From positions 1 to 62,977 of the forward strand of contig NZ_LIPP01000088.1 of NCBI RefSeq assembly GCF_001418335.1: DNA of 62,977 bases, written 5' to 3'. This document shows, one piece after another, positions 16,181-24,540 of the stretch. Position 1 is the first letter of the stretch. Each line of letters begins with the position of its first letter. Under the pieces are notes generated by a model. The model searched no databases. It saw nothing but the letters and a program-made list of their open reading frames with translations, and was not told where the DNA came from. This DNA is from Streptomyces aurantiacus (GTDB lineage Bacteria > Actinomycetota > Actinomycetes > Streptomycetales > Streptomycetaceae). Both the position numbers and the translations under genes were made by a program.

Positions 16181-17179
16181 ATGACTCGCATAGCCATCAA
16201 CGGATTCGGCCGCATCGGACGCAATGTGCTGCGGGCGCTGATCGAACGCGACAGCACCCTCGACGTGGTCGCCGTCAACGACCTCACGGAGCCGGCGACG
16301 CTCGCGCGGCTGCTCGCCTACGACACGACGTCCGGCCGGTTCGGCCGCCCGGTGAGCGCCGACGGGGACGAGCTCGTCGTCGACGGCCGTCGCATCAAGG
16401 TGCTCGCCGAGCGCGAACCCGCGCAACTGCCGTGGGCCGCACTCGGTGTCGACATCGTCCTGGAGGCGACCGGCCGTTTCACGTCGGCCAAGGCGGCCCG
16501 TGCCCACCTCGACGCGGGCGCGCGCCAGGTGCTCGTCAGCGCTCCGTCGGACGGCGCCGACGTCACGCTGGCGTTCGGGGTCAACACCGACACCTACGAT
16601 CCGGCCCTGCACACGATCGTCTCGAACGCCTCGTGCACGACCAACGCGCTGGCACCCCTGGCCGCGGTTCTCGACGACCTGGCCGGCATCGAGCACGGCT
16701 TCATGACGACGGTGCACGCCTATACCCAGGAGCAGAACCTTCAGGACGGTCCGCACCGGGACGCCCGCCGGGCCCGGGCGGCGGCGGTCAACATCGTGCC
16801 GACGACGACGGGCGCCGCCAAGGCGATCGGTCTCGTGCTGCCGAACCTGGAGGGCAAGCTGACGGGTGACTCGATCCGTGTGCCGGTTCCCGTGGGCTCG
16901 ATCGTGGAGCTCAACACGACCGTCGCCCGTGACGTGACCCGCGACGACGTCCTGGCCGCGTACCGGACCGCGGCCGACGGACCTCTCGCGGGCGTCCTCG
17001 AATACTCGGACTTCCCCCTCGTGTCCTCCGACATCGTGGGCAACCCCGCGTCGTCGATCTTCGACTCGGCCCTCACGCGCGTGGACGGCCGCCATGTGAA
17101 GGTGGTCGCCTGGTACGACAACGAATGGGGCTTCTCGAACCGGGTCATGGACACGCTGGAGTTCCTCGCCACCCACTGA
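16181..17179 (+). CDS. gap: Glyceraldehyde-3-phosphate dehydrogenase
   Basis: A 332-aa tetrameric NAD-dependent GAPDH. NAD-binding INGFGRIGRNVLRAL, catalytic Cys in SNASCTTNALAPL, the general-base His region MTTVHAYTQEQNLQDGPH, and C-terminal VAWYDNEWGFSNRV. The start ATG at 16181 follows GAAGGGA. It converts glyceraldehyde-3-phosphate to 1,3-bisphosphoglycerate. It stands alone here, unlike the main gap-pgk-tpi operon of Streptomyces, so it is likely a second, accessory GAPDH. It sits beside aldolase and DhaKL genes that feed triose phosphates. Confidence 0.95.
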   Translation: MTRIAINGFGRIGRNVLRALIERDSTLDVVAVNDLTEPATLARLLAYDTTSGRFGRPVSADGDELVVDGRRIKVLAEREPAQLPWAALGVDIVLEATGRFTSAKAARAHLDAGARQVLVSAPSDGADVTLAFGVNTDTYDPALHTIVSNASCTTNALAPLAAVLDDLAGIEHGFMTTVHAYTQEQNLQDGPHRDARRARAAAVNIVPTTTGAAKAIGLVLPNLEGKLTGDSIRVPVPVGSIVELNTTVARDVTRDDVLAAYRTAADGPLAGVLEYSDFPLVSSDIVGNPASSIFDSALTRVDGRHVKVVAWYDNEWGFSNRVMDTLEFLATH

Positions 17180-17325
17180 CCGGAGTCCGCCCTGAGCCGG
17201 CGCCGTTCCTCCTGGCCCGGGACCCGCTCTCGCGAGCAGGCGCGGCTGCGGCCGGCACCTCCTCGTCGGGGACGCCGCCACCCTCGGTGTCCCCGGTCCG
17301 CGGTCCCCGGTCCGCGGCCTCCCGG

Positions 17326-18174
17326 TCAGACCGCCAGCACCGTGAGGAAGTCGTGCACGGTGGCTGCCACGGCGTCGCGGGCCGGACCCAGGTACTTGCG
17401 AGGATCCGTCAGCGTGGGCTCCTTCTCCAGGACGTCGCGTACGGCGCGGGTCAACGCGACGTTGAGCGCTGTTCCGACGTTGATCTTCACCATGCCGGCC
17501 CGGACCGCGGCACGGAGTTCGTCGTCGGGAACGCCGGACGAGCCGTGCAGCACCAGCGGGACCGGAACCGCTTCCCGGAGCCGTTCGATCAGCGCGTGGT
17601 CCAGCGACGCCGACCGCTCGGTCATGGCGTGGCTGCTGCCCACGGCGACCGCGAGGGCGTCCACACCGGTACGCGCCACGTAGTCGGCGGCCTCCGCAGG
17701 GTCCGTGCGCACCCCGGCGGCGTGCGCGCTCGCGGGGGAGCCGGGCTTGCCGCCCACATAGCCCAGTTCGGCCTCCAGCCAGAGCCCCGCCTCGTGCGCC
17801 CACCGTGCCGCCGAGGCGGTGGCGGCGACATTCTCCGCGTAGGGCAGTGCCCCGGCGTCGAACATCACCGAGGAGAAACCGGCGTCGGCCGCCTGGTGCA
17901 GCAACTCCACGTCGGTGACGTGGTCGAGGTGCAGAGCGATGTCGACCGTGCCCGACCGGGCCACCGCGGCCGCCGCCAGGGCGAGCGGCCCGAGCCGTCC
18001 TCCGTGATACCGCACGGCGTTCTCGCTGATCTGCAGGATCGCCGGCCGGCCGGCGGCCTCGGCGCCCGCCACCGTACCCTCGGCGTGCTCCAGGGTGATG
18101 ACGTTGAAGGCGGTGACGCAACCGTGCTCGGTGGCGGCCCGGGCGACCAGCTCTCCGGTGGGAACCAAGGGCAT
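17326..18174 (-). CDS. Class II fructose/tagatose-bisphosphate aldolase family protein
   Basis: A 282-aa zinc aldolase. ALHLDHVTD supplies the first zinc histidine and catalytic Asp, EAELGYVGG the Glu, AVAVGSSHAM and VPLVLHGSSGVPDDE the other histidines and phosphate loop, and KINVGTALN the dihydroxyacetone phosphate site. Length and sequence are nearest the GatY/KbaY (tagatose-1,6-bisphosphate) branch. It is the last gene of the operon running from the GatZ-like gene, 126 bp after the EamA gene. Predicted to cleave a ketose bisphosphate to DHAP and glyceraldehyde-3-phosphate. Confidence 0.85.
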   Translation of the reverse strand: MPLVPTGELVARAATEHGCVTAFNVITLEHAEGTVAGAEAAGRPAILQISENAVRYHGGRLGPLALAAAAVARSGTVDIALHLDHVTDVELLHQAADAGFSSVMFDAGALPYAENVAATASAARWAHEAGLWLEAELGYVGGKPGSPASAHAAGVRTDPAEAADYVARTGVDALAVAVGSSHAMTERSASLDHALIERLREAVPVPLVLHGSSGVPDDELRAAVRAGMVKINVGTALNVALTRAVRDVLEKEPTLTDPRKYLGPARDAVAATVHDFLTVLAV

Positions 18175-18300
18175 GTGCGTACTCCTCGTACGGGGGACGT
18201 TCGTTCGGCCTGCGGTGTTCGTGTGCCGTGGCTTCGATCCGGCCGCCGTTCCGGTTCCGGTGGGGCGGCCGGATCGAAGTCGTCGGGGAGCGGGCCCGGC

Positions 18301-19230
18301 CTACGGGCTCGCCATCGGTGTGGACGGCTCCCGGTCTCCGGGTATCTCCTCACGCTTCTCGTCGGCGTACACCATCAGCGTCGACCCGGCGAGAGCGAGC
18401 ACGATGCCTATCGCCCCCCATATCGTCGGCAGCGTCTGATAGACCATCAGTGACAGCACGATCGTCAGGACGGGCGCCAGGGCGTTGGTGATCGGCGCGA
18501 CGACGCTGGCCTTGCCGCGGCTGAGCGCCATGACGAGGAACAGCGCGCCCACGGCGTTCAGCACCTGGGTGCCGGCGGTCAGTGCCGGAGCCTGCCACGG
18601 GGCGTCGGGAAAACCGCCCATCATTAGGACGGCGACCGGGACGAGCAGCAGACCGCTGATGGTCATCCAGCTGAACGTCGTCGCGTCGTTGACGCCCGCG
18701 AGGGCGGCCTTCCGCATGAAGAACGCCTGTGCTCCCCACGCCACGCAGATGAGGATGGCGAGCAGCAGCCAGGACCCGGTGCTGACCGAGCCGCCGGCCC
18801 CCGCGGGGATACTGATCAGCACGATGGCGATCAGCGCGGCGATCACTCCGGTGACGGCGAGCCTTCCGATCCGCTCCCGGAGCAGGGCCACGGCCATCAG
18901 GACGGTGATCACCGGGGAGAGCGAGACCACCGGGAAGATCAGGTAGGCCGGACCGTCGGAGAGCGCCTGGAACAGCAGGAGTTGACCGCCCGCTCCGGTG
19001 AGCCCCGCCGCGAGCCCGTAGGCCGCGGCGATCGGCCGGCGATCGAACCGCTCCCGGCGCAGTGCGAACGTGGCCGGGACGAGCATGGTGAGGGCCCAGA
19101 TGACGTAGATCATCTCGTCCGGATAGCCGTACCGCTCGGTCGGCTGGCTGGAGAACGCCCCCCAGACTCCCCAGAACAGCACCAGCAGACCCGCGTAGAG
19201 GATCCAGGATCGTTTGTCACGCAGTGTCAT
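18301..19230 (-). CDS. EamA/DMT-family membrane transporter
   Basis: A 309-aa, ten-helix drug/metabolite transporter with two EamA repeats. The second repeat includes PITNALAPVLTIVLSL and ends with a polar cytoplasmic tail. The start ATG at 19230 overlaps the end of the sugar kinase gene by 14 bp, so the two are translated together. DMT proteins are not the usual sugar importers, so its place inside a sugar catabolic operon is unusual. It may import a free sugar or amino sugar for the kinase, or export a by-product. Confidence 0.85.
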   Translation of the reverse strand: MTLRDKRSWILYAGLLVLFWGVWGAFSSQPTERYGYPDEMIYVIWALTMLVPATFALRRERFDRRPIAAAYGLAAGLTGAGGQLLLFQALSDGPAYLIFPVVSLSPVITVLMAVALLRERIGRLAVTGVIAALIAIVLISIPAGAGGSVSTGSWLLLAILICVAWGAQAFFMRKAALAGVNDATTFSWMTISGLLLVPVAVLMMGGFPDAPWQAPALTAGTQVLNAVGALFLVMALSRGKASVVAPITNALAPVLTIVLSLMVYQTLPTIWGAIGIVLALAGSTLMVYADEKREEIPGDREPSTPMASP

Positions 19231-20227
19231 GGCGGTTCTCCGTGGTGGTGATCTCCGAGGTGGAGCGCAGGGCGGTCAGGGCCGCGGGGCCGAGGGGGGA
19301 GCCGGCCAGCTTCGCCGCGTAGAGCGCGGCGCCAACCACCGGTTCGAACTGCGGCTGTCGTAGCTCGTACGTGGTCGCGCTGCTCCGCAGCGCGGTGGTG
19401 AAGGCGTCAAGCACGGCGGCCGAACGGAAGACGCCGCCGGAGTAGGAGACGAGGACGGACTCGTCGGGGGAGAAGTCCAGTCGGCGTCGCGCGCTGTCCA
19501 CCAGCAGCGCCAGTTCCCTGCCGGCCTCGGTCAGGATGACGGCGGCCTCCGTGTCGCCCAGCCCGGCCGCCTCGCCGACCAGAGGACTCAGCGCGGCGAT
19601 CTTGCTGCGGTGTCCCTGCCAGCGGTTGAGCACGACGTCGATCACTTCGAGGTCGGAGGTCAGAGCGAGGTGGCGGCGCAGCACCCCCGCGAGGGGACCC
19701 TCGGGGAGCCGGCCGTCGCTCATCCGGGAGAACACGTTCAGCGCCCGGGCGGCGATCCAGTACGCCGACCCCTCGTCGCTGAACAGTTCGCTCCAGCCAC
19801 CGGTGCGGACGCCACGGCCGTGCCGCTCGCCGTAGGTCATCGAACCGGTGCCACTGATGACGTTGATGCCGTCCACCGCGCCGAGCGAACCGGCCCAGCC
19901 GCAGATCATGTCGTTGTCGCTCGCGTAGCGCTGGTGATGCAGCACCCGCCCGGGCGCGGCGTCCAGCGCGGCGACGTCGCCGGGGACCTCCCCGTACCCC
20001 GGCAGGCCGAGGAACGCGTGCTCGATGTCCGCGCGCTTGATGCCCGCGGCCTCGGTCACGGCCCCGATCCCCTCCTCCAGGACCCGTACGACGTGGTCGA
20101 CGCCACCCGTGGCGTTGTCCCCGAAGTAGTAGGCGCCCTCCGCAAGGGCTCGGGCCCGGATGGTGCCCGCGCCGTCGATGAGACAGAAGGCTGTTTTGGT
20201 GCCTCCGCCGTCCACACCCAGAAACAT
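19217..20227 (-). CDS. BadF/BadG/BcrA-type sugar kinase (N-acetylhexosamine kinase-like)
   Basis: A 336-aa ASKHA-fold kinase. Phosphate loop FLGVDGGGTKTAFCLID at the N-terminus, adenosine-loop NVISGTGSMTYG, and GGWSELFSDEGSAYWIA typical of N-acetylglucosamine kinase-like proteins. The ATG at 20227 follows GGAGG at 8 nt. It lies 34 bp after agaS and overlaps the EamA gene. It probably phosphorylates an imported hexosamine before AgaS. Confidence 0.85.
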   Translation of the reverse strand: MFLGVDGGGTKTAFCLIDGAGTIRARALAEGAYYFGDNATGGVDHVVRVLEEGIGAVTEAAGIKRADIEHAFLGLPGYGEVPGDVAALDAAPGRVLHHQRYASDNDMICGWAGSLGAVDGINVISGTGSMTYGERHGRGVRTGGWSELFSDEGSAYWIAARALNVFSRMSDGRLPEGPLAGVLRRHLALTSDLEVIDVVLNRWQGHRSKIAALSPLVGEAAGLGDTEAAVILTEAGRELALLVDSARRRLDFSPDESVLVSYSGGVFRSAAVLDAFTTALRSSATTYELRQPQFEPVVGAALYAAKLAGSPLGPAALTALRSTSEITTTENRHDTA

Positions 20228-20261
20228 CGTTGTTCCTCCGCTCGGCTTTCTCTGCACGCTG

Positions 20262-21434
20262 TTACGCGACGTCGTGCCGTCGCTCGGGGAGTGGGTGCAC
20301 CGTCACGCCCCGCACCACGCGGTTCACCTCTCCGGAGGGGAACGGGTTGTCGGGTCGGATGCCCCGGCCAAGGGAGGAACGCAGCGCGATGAGCTGCGCA
20401 CACAGGACGGCGGTCAGGGCGAGGGCGCTGTCGTCCGCGTCCCCCAGTCCGGGGAGCAGCCAGGTGTCGTTCCCGGGAACCCCGTCCGGTGACGAGGTGA
20501 CGGCCACGACGCTGCCCGACGGGAGCCCCGCGCGCAGTTCGGCGAGGACGTCGAGGTCGTAGCGGCGGGTGTAGGGGTCGTTCGACACGTAGACGACGAC
20601 GGCCGTACGGTCGTTCAGCACCGACTTGGGGCCGTGGCGGAAGCCGAGTGAGGACTCCGAGGAAGCGACGACCGTGCCCCCGGTCAGCTCCAGCAGCTTC
20701 AGAGCGGACTCGTGGGCCAGCCCCTTCAGCGCGCTGCTGCTGCCGAGGTAGACCAGTCGCTCCGGCTCACGGGCCAGCAGCGCGTCGATGCCCCGGTCCA
20801 GGCCGCCCGTCGTGATGTGCTCGGCCGCCGCGGCCGGAGCCTCGATGCCCTCGGTGGTGAGCGCGCCGAAGGCGAGCAAGGACGCCAGCAGCATGCTGGT
20901 GAAGCTCGACGTCATGGCGAAGCCCTGATCGTTCGCCGCGGCCGGCATGAGCAGGACGTGGGACGCGACGTCGGCGCCGTGCGCCCTGGCCAGCTGCCCG
21001 GCGCTGTTGCAGGTGATGACGAGGTGGTGCACGCGCGTCAGGACCTGCTCGGCAAGCCGGGTCGCCGCGACGCTCTCAGGACTGTCCCCGGACCGCGCGA
21101 AGGACACGAGAAGGGTGGGGACGTCGTCGGGGAAGGACGCGTGGGGATCGGCGACGATGTCGGTGGTGGACACGGCGTCCACGCGGCGGCCGGTGGCCCG
21201 GGCGATCGCCGCCCGGACGACCTCTCCGGCGAAGGCCGAGGTACCGGCCCCGGTCAGGACGATCCGCAGGTCCTTCTCGGCGAGCAGCGGTCCGAGGAAG
21301 GCGTCCAGCGAGTCCCGCCCGTCGGCGACGATCGTGCCGACCTCCCGCCATACGCCGGGCTGTTGGGCGATCTCCGCGACCGTGTGGTTGGCCCCGCTGC
21401 CCTGCGGCACGGTGTCCTGGGTGGTGGTCTTCAC
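20262..21434 (-). CDS. agaS: AgaS-like SIS-domain sugar isomerase/deaminase
   Basis: A 390-aa protein with two SIS domains (about 50-200 and 220-370): VLTGAGTSAFAGEV, VSFARSGDSPESVA, TSSFTSMLLASLLAF, VYLGSSSALKGLAHESALKLLEL and SLGFRHGPKSVL. These match AgaS, the galactosamine-6-phosphate deaminase/isomerase. It would turn an amino-sugar phosphate into a ketose phosphate such as tagatose-6-phosphate for the aldolase components. The ATG overlaps the GatZ-like stop (ATGA). Confidence 0.88.
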   Translation of the reverse strand: MKTTTQDTVPQGSGANHTVAEIAQQPGVWREVGTIVADGRDSLDAFLGPLLAEKDLRIVLTGAGTSAFAGEVVRAAIARATGRRVDAVSTTDIVADPHASFPDDVPTLLVSFARSGDSPESVAATRLAEQVLTRVHHLVITCNSAGQLARAHGADVASHVLLMPAAANDQGFAMTSSFTSMLLASLLAFGALTTEGIEAPAAAAEHITTGGLDRGIDALLAREPERLVYLGSSSALKGLAHESALKLLELTGGTVVASSESSLGFRHGPKSVLNDRTAVVVYVSNDPYTRRYDLDVLAELRAGLPSGSVVAVTSSPDGVPGNDTWLLPGLGDADDSALALTAVLCAQLIALRSSLGRGIRPDNPFPSGEVNRVVRGVTVHPLPERRHDVA

Positions 21435-22723
21435 GCGTACTCCTTGTCGTGGGTGAGGCAGGCACGGTCGTAGTCGCGCAGGACGTCGCGGACCCGGTCG
21501 ACGACCAGGTCCCGCGGTGTCGCGGCGAGTTCGCCGGTCCGGACTCGCCGGTACTGGTCGGGCAGGTGGGCGCTCAGCAGAGGAAGGGGTATGTCCAGGG
21601 CCGAGAGGTTGGTGAACAGACGCTCCTGCGCGGCGGCGATCTCGGGGTCGGGCCAGTAGTAGCGCATGCGGTCGCTGTAGCTGTAGTGCCTGGCCAGCCG
21701 CTGCTCGTCGGCGTCACCCTCGTAGTACCCCTGCCACCAGGAGGGTTGGTCGCGCATCCGGCGGTCGACCACCTCGGTCAGCCCGGACCGCGCCGCGGGC
21801 GCGACGAGTTGCTCCTCGACGGCGGTCAGCGCGAACAGCGCCTCGCGCAGGGCGAACGTGAGTCCGGGGCCGACCTTGAGCACGGCCCAGTGGTCCTCCA
21901 CCAGGGCGGTCAGCCCGTCGACCGTCTGGTAGTCCGTCGAGTGGGCTTCGAAGACCATGCCGGGCTCGGCGGCCAGGACCGTACGCAGTTCGGCCGTCCG
22001 CTCGCGCCGGTAGTCGAACACCTGAAGGTGGTCGAACTCCACACCCGGCTGTACGACCAGGGCCATGACGCGGGGCCACGCCCCGGCCACACCGTGCGTC
22101 CCGAAAGCGTCCCGGTTGTGCTCCAGCGTCAGGCGCGCTGCCCGGGGGCTGGTGGCCGCCATGCTCTCCAGCGTCTCGTGCGCCCCGCCGGGCACCGGTA
22201 CCTCCGTTCCGATGACATAGCGGAGGGCGGCGGCCGAGTCGCCCGCGGTCGCCTCGGCCACGCGCACCAGGCGGGCGGTGCGCTCGGCGACCAGGTCGTC
22301 GGTCAGCGGAGCGGGGTCGCCGGCGCAGGGGAAGCTGCAGTCGAGGTGGATCTTCGTGAAGCCCGCCCGGACGTACGCCGCGATGAGGGTGTCCGCCTCG
22401 GCCATGGCCTCTTCCGGGGGCAGCGCGCGCCATCGGTTGGGACCCAGGTGGTCTCCGCCGAGGACGACCCGGTCCAGCGGCAGTCCGTGCTCGGCGGCGA
22501 TGCCGTGCACCAGCTCGCGGAAGTCCTCGGGCCGCATACCGGTGTAACCGCCGTACTGGTCCACCTGGTTGGACGTCGCCTCGACCAGGAGGGTGCCTCC
22601 CGACGCGAGCGCCTGGCGTACGGCTGCCTCGATGACCAGCGGGTGCGCCGAGCAGACGGAGGCGATGCCGTGCGACTCACCCGCCTTCTGGCGGCGTACC
22701 ACTTCGTCCAAGGGGTTCCACAT
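21431..22723 (-). CDS. GatZ/KbaZ-like tagatose-bisphosphate aldolase accessory subunit
   Basis: A 430-aa protein matching the D-tagatose-1,6-bisphosphate aldolase non-catalytic subunit: GIASVCSAHPLVIEAA near the start, GGDHLGPNRWR, FTKIHLDCSFPCAGDP, IGTEVPVPGGAHE and the YYWPDP motif. GatZ-type proteins act as chaperone-like partners of GatY. The ATG at 22723 (MWNPL) has GGAG at good spacing and is preferred to an ATG four codons upstream. It is the first gene of the agaS operon, divergent from the GntR regulator. Confidence 0.88.
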   Translation of the reverse strand: MWNPLDEVVRRQKAGESHGIASVCSAHPLVIEAAVRQALASGGTLLVEATSNQVDQYGGYTGMRPEDFRELVHGIAAEHGLPLDRVVLGGDHLGPNRWRALPPEEAMAEADTLIAAYVRAGFTKIHLDCSFPCAGDPAPLTDDLVAERTARLVRVAEATAGDSAAALRYVIGTEVPVPGGAHETLESMAATSPRAARLTLEHNRDAFGTHGVAGAWPRVMALVVQPGVEFDHLQVFDYRRERTAELRTVLAAEPGMVFEAHSTDYQTVDGLTALVEDHWAVLKVGPGLTFALREALFALTAVEEQLVAPAARSGLTEVVDRRMRDQPSWWQGYYEGDADEQRLARHYSYSDRMRYYWPDPEIAAAQERLFTNLSALDIPLPLLSAHLPDQYRRVRTGELAATPRDLVVDRVRDVLRDYDRACLTHDKEYA

Positions 22724-22796
22724 GATCCGCTCCAAGGTTCACCGAAGGGCGTGAGCCGTAGCTGGCGGCACGCCCCGGAGACATCACTGGAACGCT

Positions 22797-22812
22797 ACTG
22801 GTCTTGACGTTG
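22797..22812. promoter_or_regulatory. Imperfect DasR/UTRA-type operator
   Basis: ACTGGTCTTGACGTTG keeps the left half of the ACTGGTCTAGACCAGT operator recognised by the UTRA regulator DasR. It lies between the divergent agaS-type operon and its GntR gene. Confidence 0.4.
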
Positions 22813-22830
22813 GCCGTCAATGGTCTCTTT

Positions 22831-22872
22831 CTGGTATTGCACTGGTCCGCTCTGGACTGGTATACATCTGGT
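22831..22872 (+). promoter_or_regulatory. Promoter with duplicated CTGGTAT-N4-CTGGT elements; leaderless start
   Basis: Two 16-bp units of the form CTGGTAT-N4-CTGGT (22831-22846 and 22857-22872) are repeated in direct orientation, 26 bp apart. A -35 TTGCAC (22837-22842) and -10 TATACA (22861-22866) with 18-bp spacing overlap them, placing +1 at about 22873, the A of the regulator start codon. This layout suggests autorepression and a leaderless mRNA. Confidence 0.55.
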
Positions 22873-23664
22873 ATGCCTTCCTTGGATCACGCTCTCCCTC
22901 AGGGGCTACTGGGCGGAGACGCCCTGCCGCTGTACACCCAGATCGCCGGACGCCTCCTGGCCGACATCTCCGCGGACGGCGCGCGGCCCGGGGACCGCCT
23001 GCCGTCGGAGCGGGCGCTGGCGACCCGGTACGGGGTCTCGCGCGTCACCCTGCGCTCCGCGCTGAACGAACTGGCGGAGCGTGACGTCATCGAGTCCTCG
23101 CCGGCCCGCGGATGGTTCCTGGCCCAGGGCTACGGGCACGCGACCCCGGCCGCCCCGCCCTCACCGGCTCCGGCCGGGGAGCAGTCGGTCCAGGGCTTCG
23201 CCGACTACGCCGAGCGGCACGGCCTGCGGCTCCGGGACTCGGTCCTGGAGTCCAGGGTCCGGGCCGCCACGGTCCAGGAGTCCGAACTGCTGCGCGTCGG
23301 CCCGGGGGCGGCGCTCTTCGAGATGCGCCGACTCCGCTTCCTGGACGACATCGTCGTCGTCCTGGAGCACAACCGCCTGCCCCTGAGCCTGTGTCCGGAA
23401 CTGGCGGACACCGACTTCACCGAGGCCACGCTCTTCGCCACCCTCCGCAGTGCCGACCCGCCGCAACTGCCCAAGGTCGCCGACTACTCGGTGGAGGCCC
23501 GGCATCCGGGCGAGGAGGAGCGGAGGCTGCTGGAGATCACCGACGCGACTCCCGTGCTCGTCGCCACCCAACTCGCGTTCAACCAGAACGCGCAGCCCCT
23601 CGAACTCACCGCGGCCGTGTACCGCGGAGACCGGTACCACTTCCGGGCGTCGATCACTGGGTGA
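22873..23664 (+). CDS. GntR-family regulator with UTRA domain
   Basis: A 263-aa HutC/UTRA-type GntR regulator, probable repressor of the divergent GatZ-AgaS-kinase operon. Winged helix at 12-80 (PLYTQIAGRLLADI, RLPSERALATRYGVSRVTLRSAL, SPARGWFLAQG). The UTRA effector domain at about 100-260 (VLESRVRAATVQESELL, ALFEMRRLRFLDDIVVVLEHNRLP, YRGDRYHFRASI) usually binds amino-sugar phosphates. No Shine-Dalgarno precedes ATG 22873 and a promoter is positioned to begin transcription at that ATG, so translation is probably leaderless. Confidence 0.88.
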   Translation: MPSLDHALPQGLLGGDALPLYTQIAGRLLADISADGARPGDRLPSERALATRYGVSRVTLRSALNELAERDVIESSPARGWFLAQGYGHATPAAPPSPAPAGEQSVQGFADYAERHGLRLRDSVLESRVRAATVQESELLRVGPGAALFEMRRLRFLDDIVVVLEHNRLPLSLCPELADTDFTEATLFATLRSADPPQLPKVADYSVEARHPGEEERRLLEITDATPVLVATQLAFNQNAQPLELTAAVYRGDRYHFRASITG

Positions 23665-23754
23665 GTCGCCGCGTCCGGCGGGGCATCCACCGATTCATCG
23701 CTATTCAAGGCCTAATAGTGATAAATCGTCAGGGAAGCTGGAGAGGAAGCCTCG

Positions 23755-24288
23755 GTGGAGAACAAGTTCGAGATCGACATCAAGGGTATCCGGGACGACG
23801 CGCGCGCCCATATGGAGAAGGGACCCGTGACCGGGACCTACGGGGCCGATCGGGAGCGCCTGATCGAGGTCCTCAACGAGGTCGTGGCGACCGAGGTGGT
23901 GTGCTACCTGCGGTATACGCAGCATGCGATCGCGGCAAGCGGAATCGACCGCGCGCAGGTGGCGGCCGAGTTCGCCGAGCACGCGAAGGAGGAGTTGCAG
24001 CACGGGCTGCGCGCCGCGGAGCGGATCAGTCAGCTCGGCGGGCAGCCCGACTTCGACCCGACGACGCTCAAGCAGCGGTCGCACACGGAGTACGTGACCA
24101 CCGAGGACACGGACCTGAAGCGCATGCTGCAGGAGAACCTGGTGGCCGAGCGCATCGTCATCACCACCTACCAGGAGATCGTCCGGTGGATCGGTGAGAG
24201 CGACCCGACCAGTCGCCGCCTGATCGAGTCGATCCTGGAGGAGGAAGAGGAGCACGCCGACGACCTCACCGATCTCCTGGGCGTATGA
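23755..24288 (+). CDS. Ferritin-like/bacterioferritin-type protein
   Basis: A 177-aa four-helix-bundle protein. Metal-ligand type Glu/His residues lie in NEVVATEVVCYLRYTQHAI, EFAEHAKEELQHGLRAAERI, ENLVAERIVITTYQEIV and LEEEEEHADDL, the di-iron ExxH pattern of the ferritin superfamily. The GTG at 23755 follows GAGAGGA. Probable iron storage or oxidative-stress protection. It is monocistronic. Confidence 0.85.
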   Translation: MENKFEIDIKGIRDDARAHMEKGPVTGTYGADRERLIEVLNEVVATEVVCYLRYTQHAIAASGIDRAQVAAEFAEHAKEELQHGLRAAERISQLGGQPDFDPTTLKQRSHTEYVTTEDTDLKRMLQENLVAERIVITTYQEIVRWIGESDPTSRRLIESILEEEEEHADDLTDLLGV

Positions 24289-24301
24289 GCCATCGTGAGA
24301 C

Positions 24302-24355
24302 GCCCTGGACGCCCTGGACGCCCTGAACGCCCTGAACGCCCTGAACAACCTGGAC
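24302..24355. repeat. Six 9-bp tandem repeats downstream of the ferritin-like gene
   Basis: Units GCCCTGGAC (two), GCCCTGAAC (three) and a degenerate AACCTGGAC follow the ferritin-like stop. They lie in a 252-bp gap before the methyltransferase gene and do not belong to a supported gene. They may form a weak terminator or be slipped-strand sequence. Confidence 0.7.
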
Positions 24356-24540
24356 ATGCGTGACCCGAGGGTTCGGGCGGAGGCTCCCGAACCCGTCGGT
24401 CAGTCCGCGGGGCGCCGCAGGAACAGCTACGCGGAGAGAAATTCCCGTACCGGTGCGGAAGTCCTTGTTCAATCTTGCCGTCAATGATTCCGGGATCGTA
24501 TTCTTCAGCGGGTCGGATGTCGCTTCGGGGGAGGTAATCG

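Noticed and set aside
24302..24355. Possible CRISPR array or coding repeat
   Set aside because: Units are 9 bp with no spacers; simple tandem repeats.
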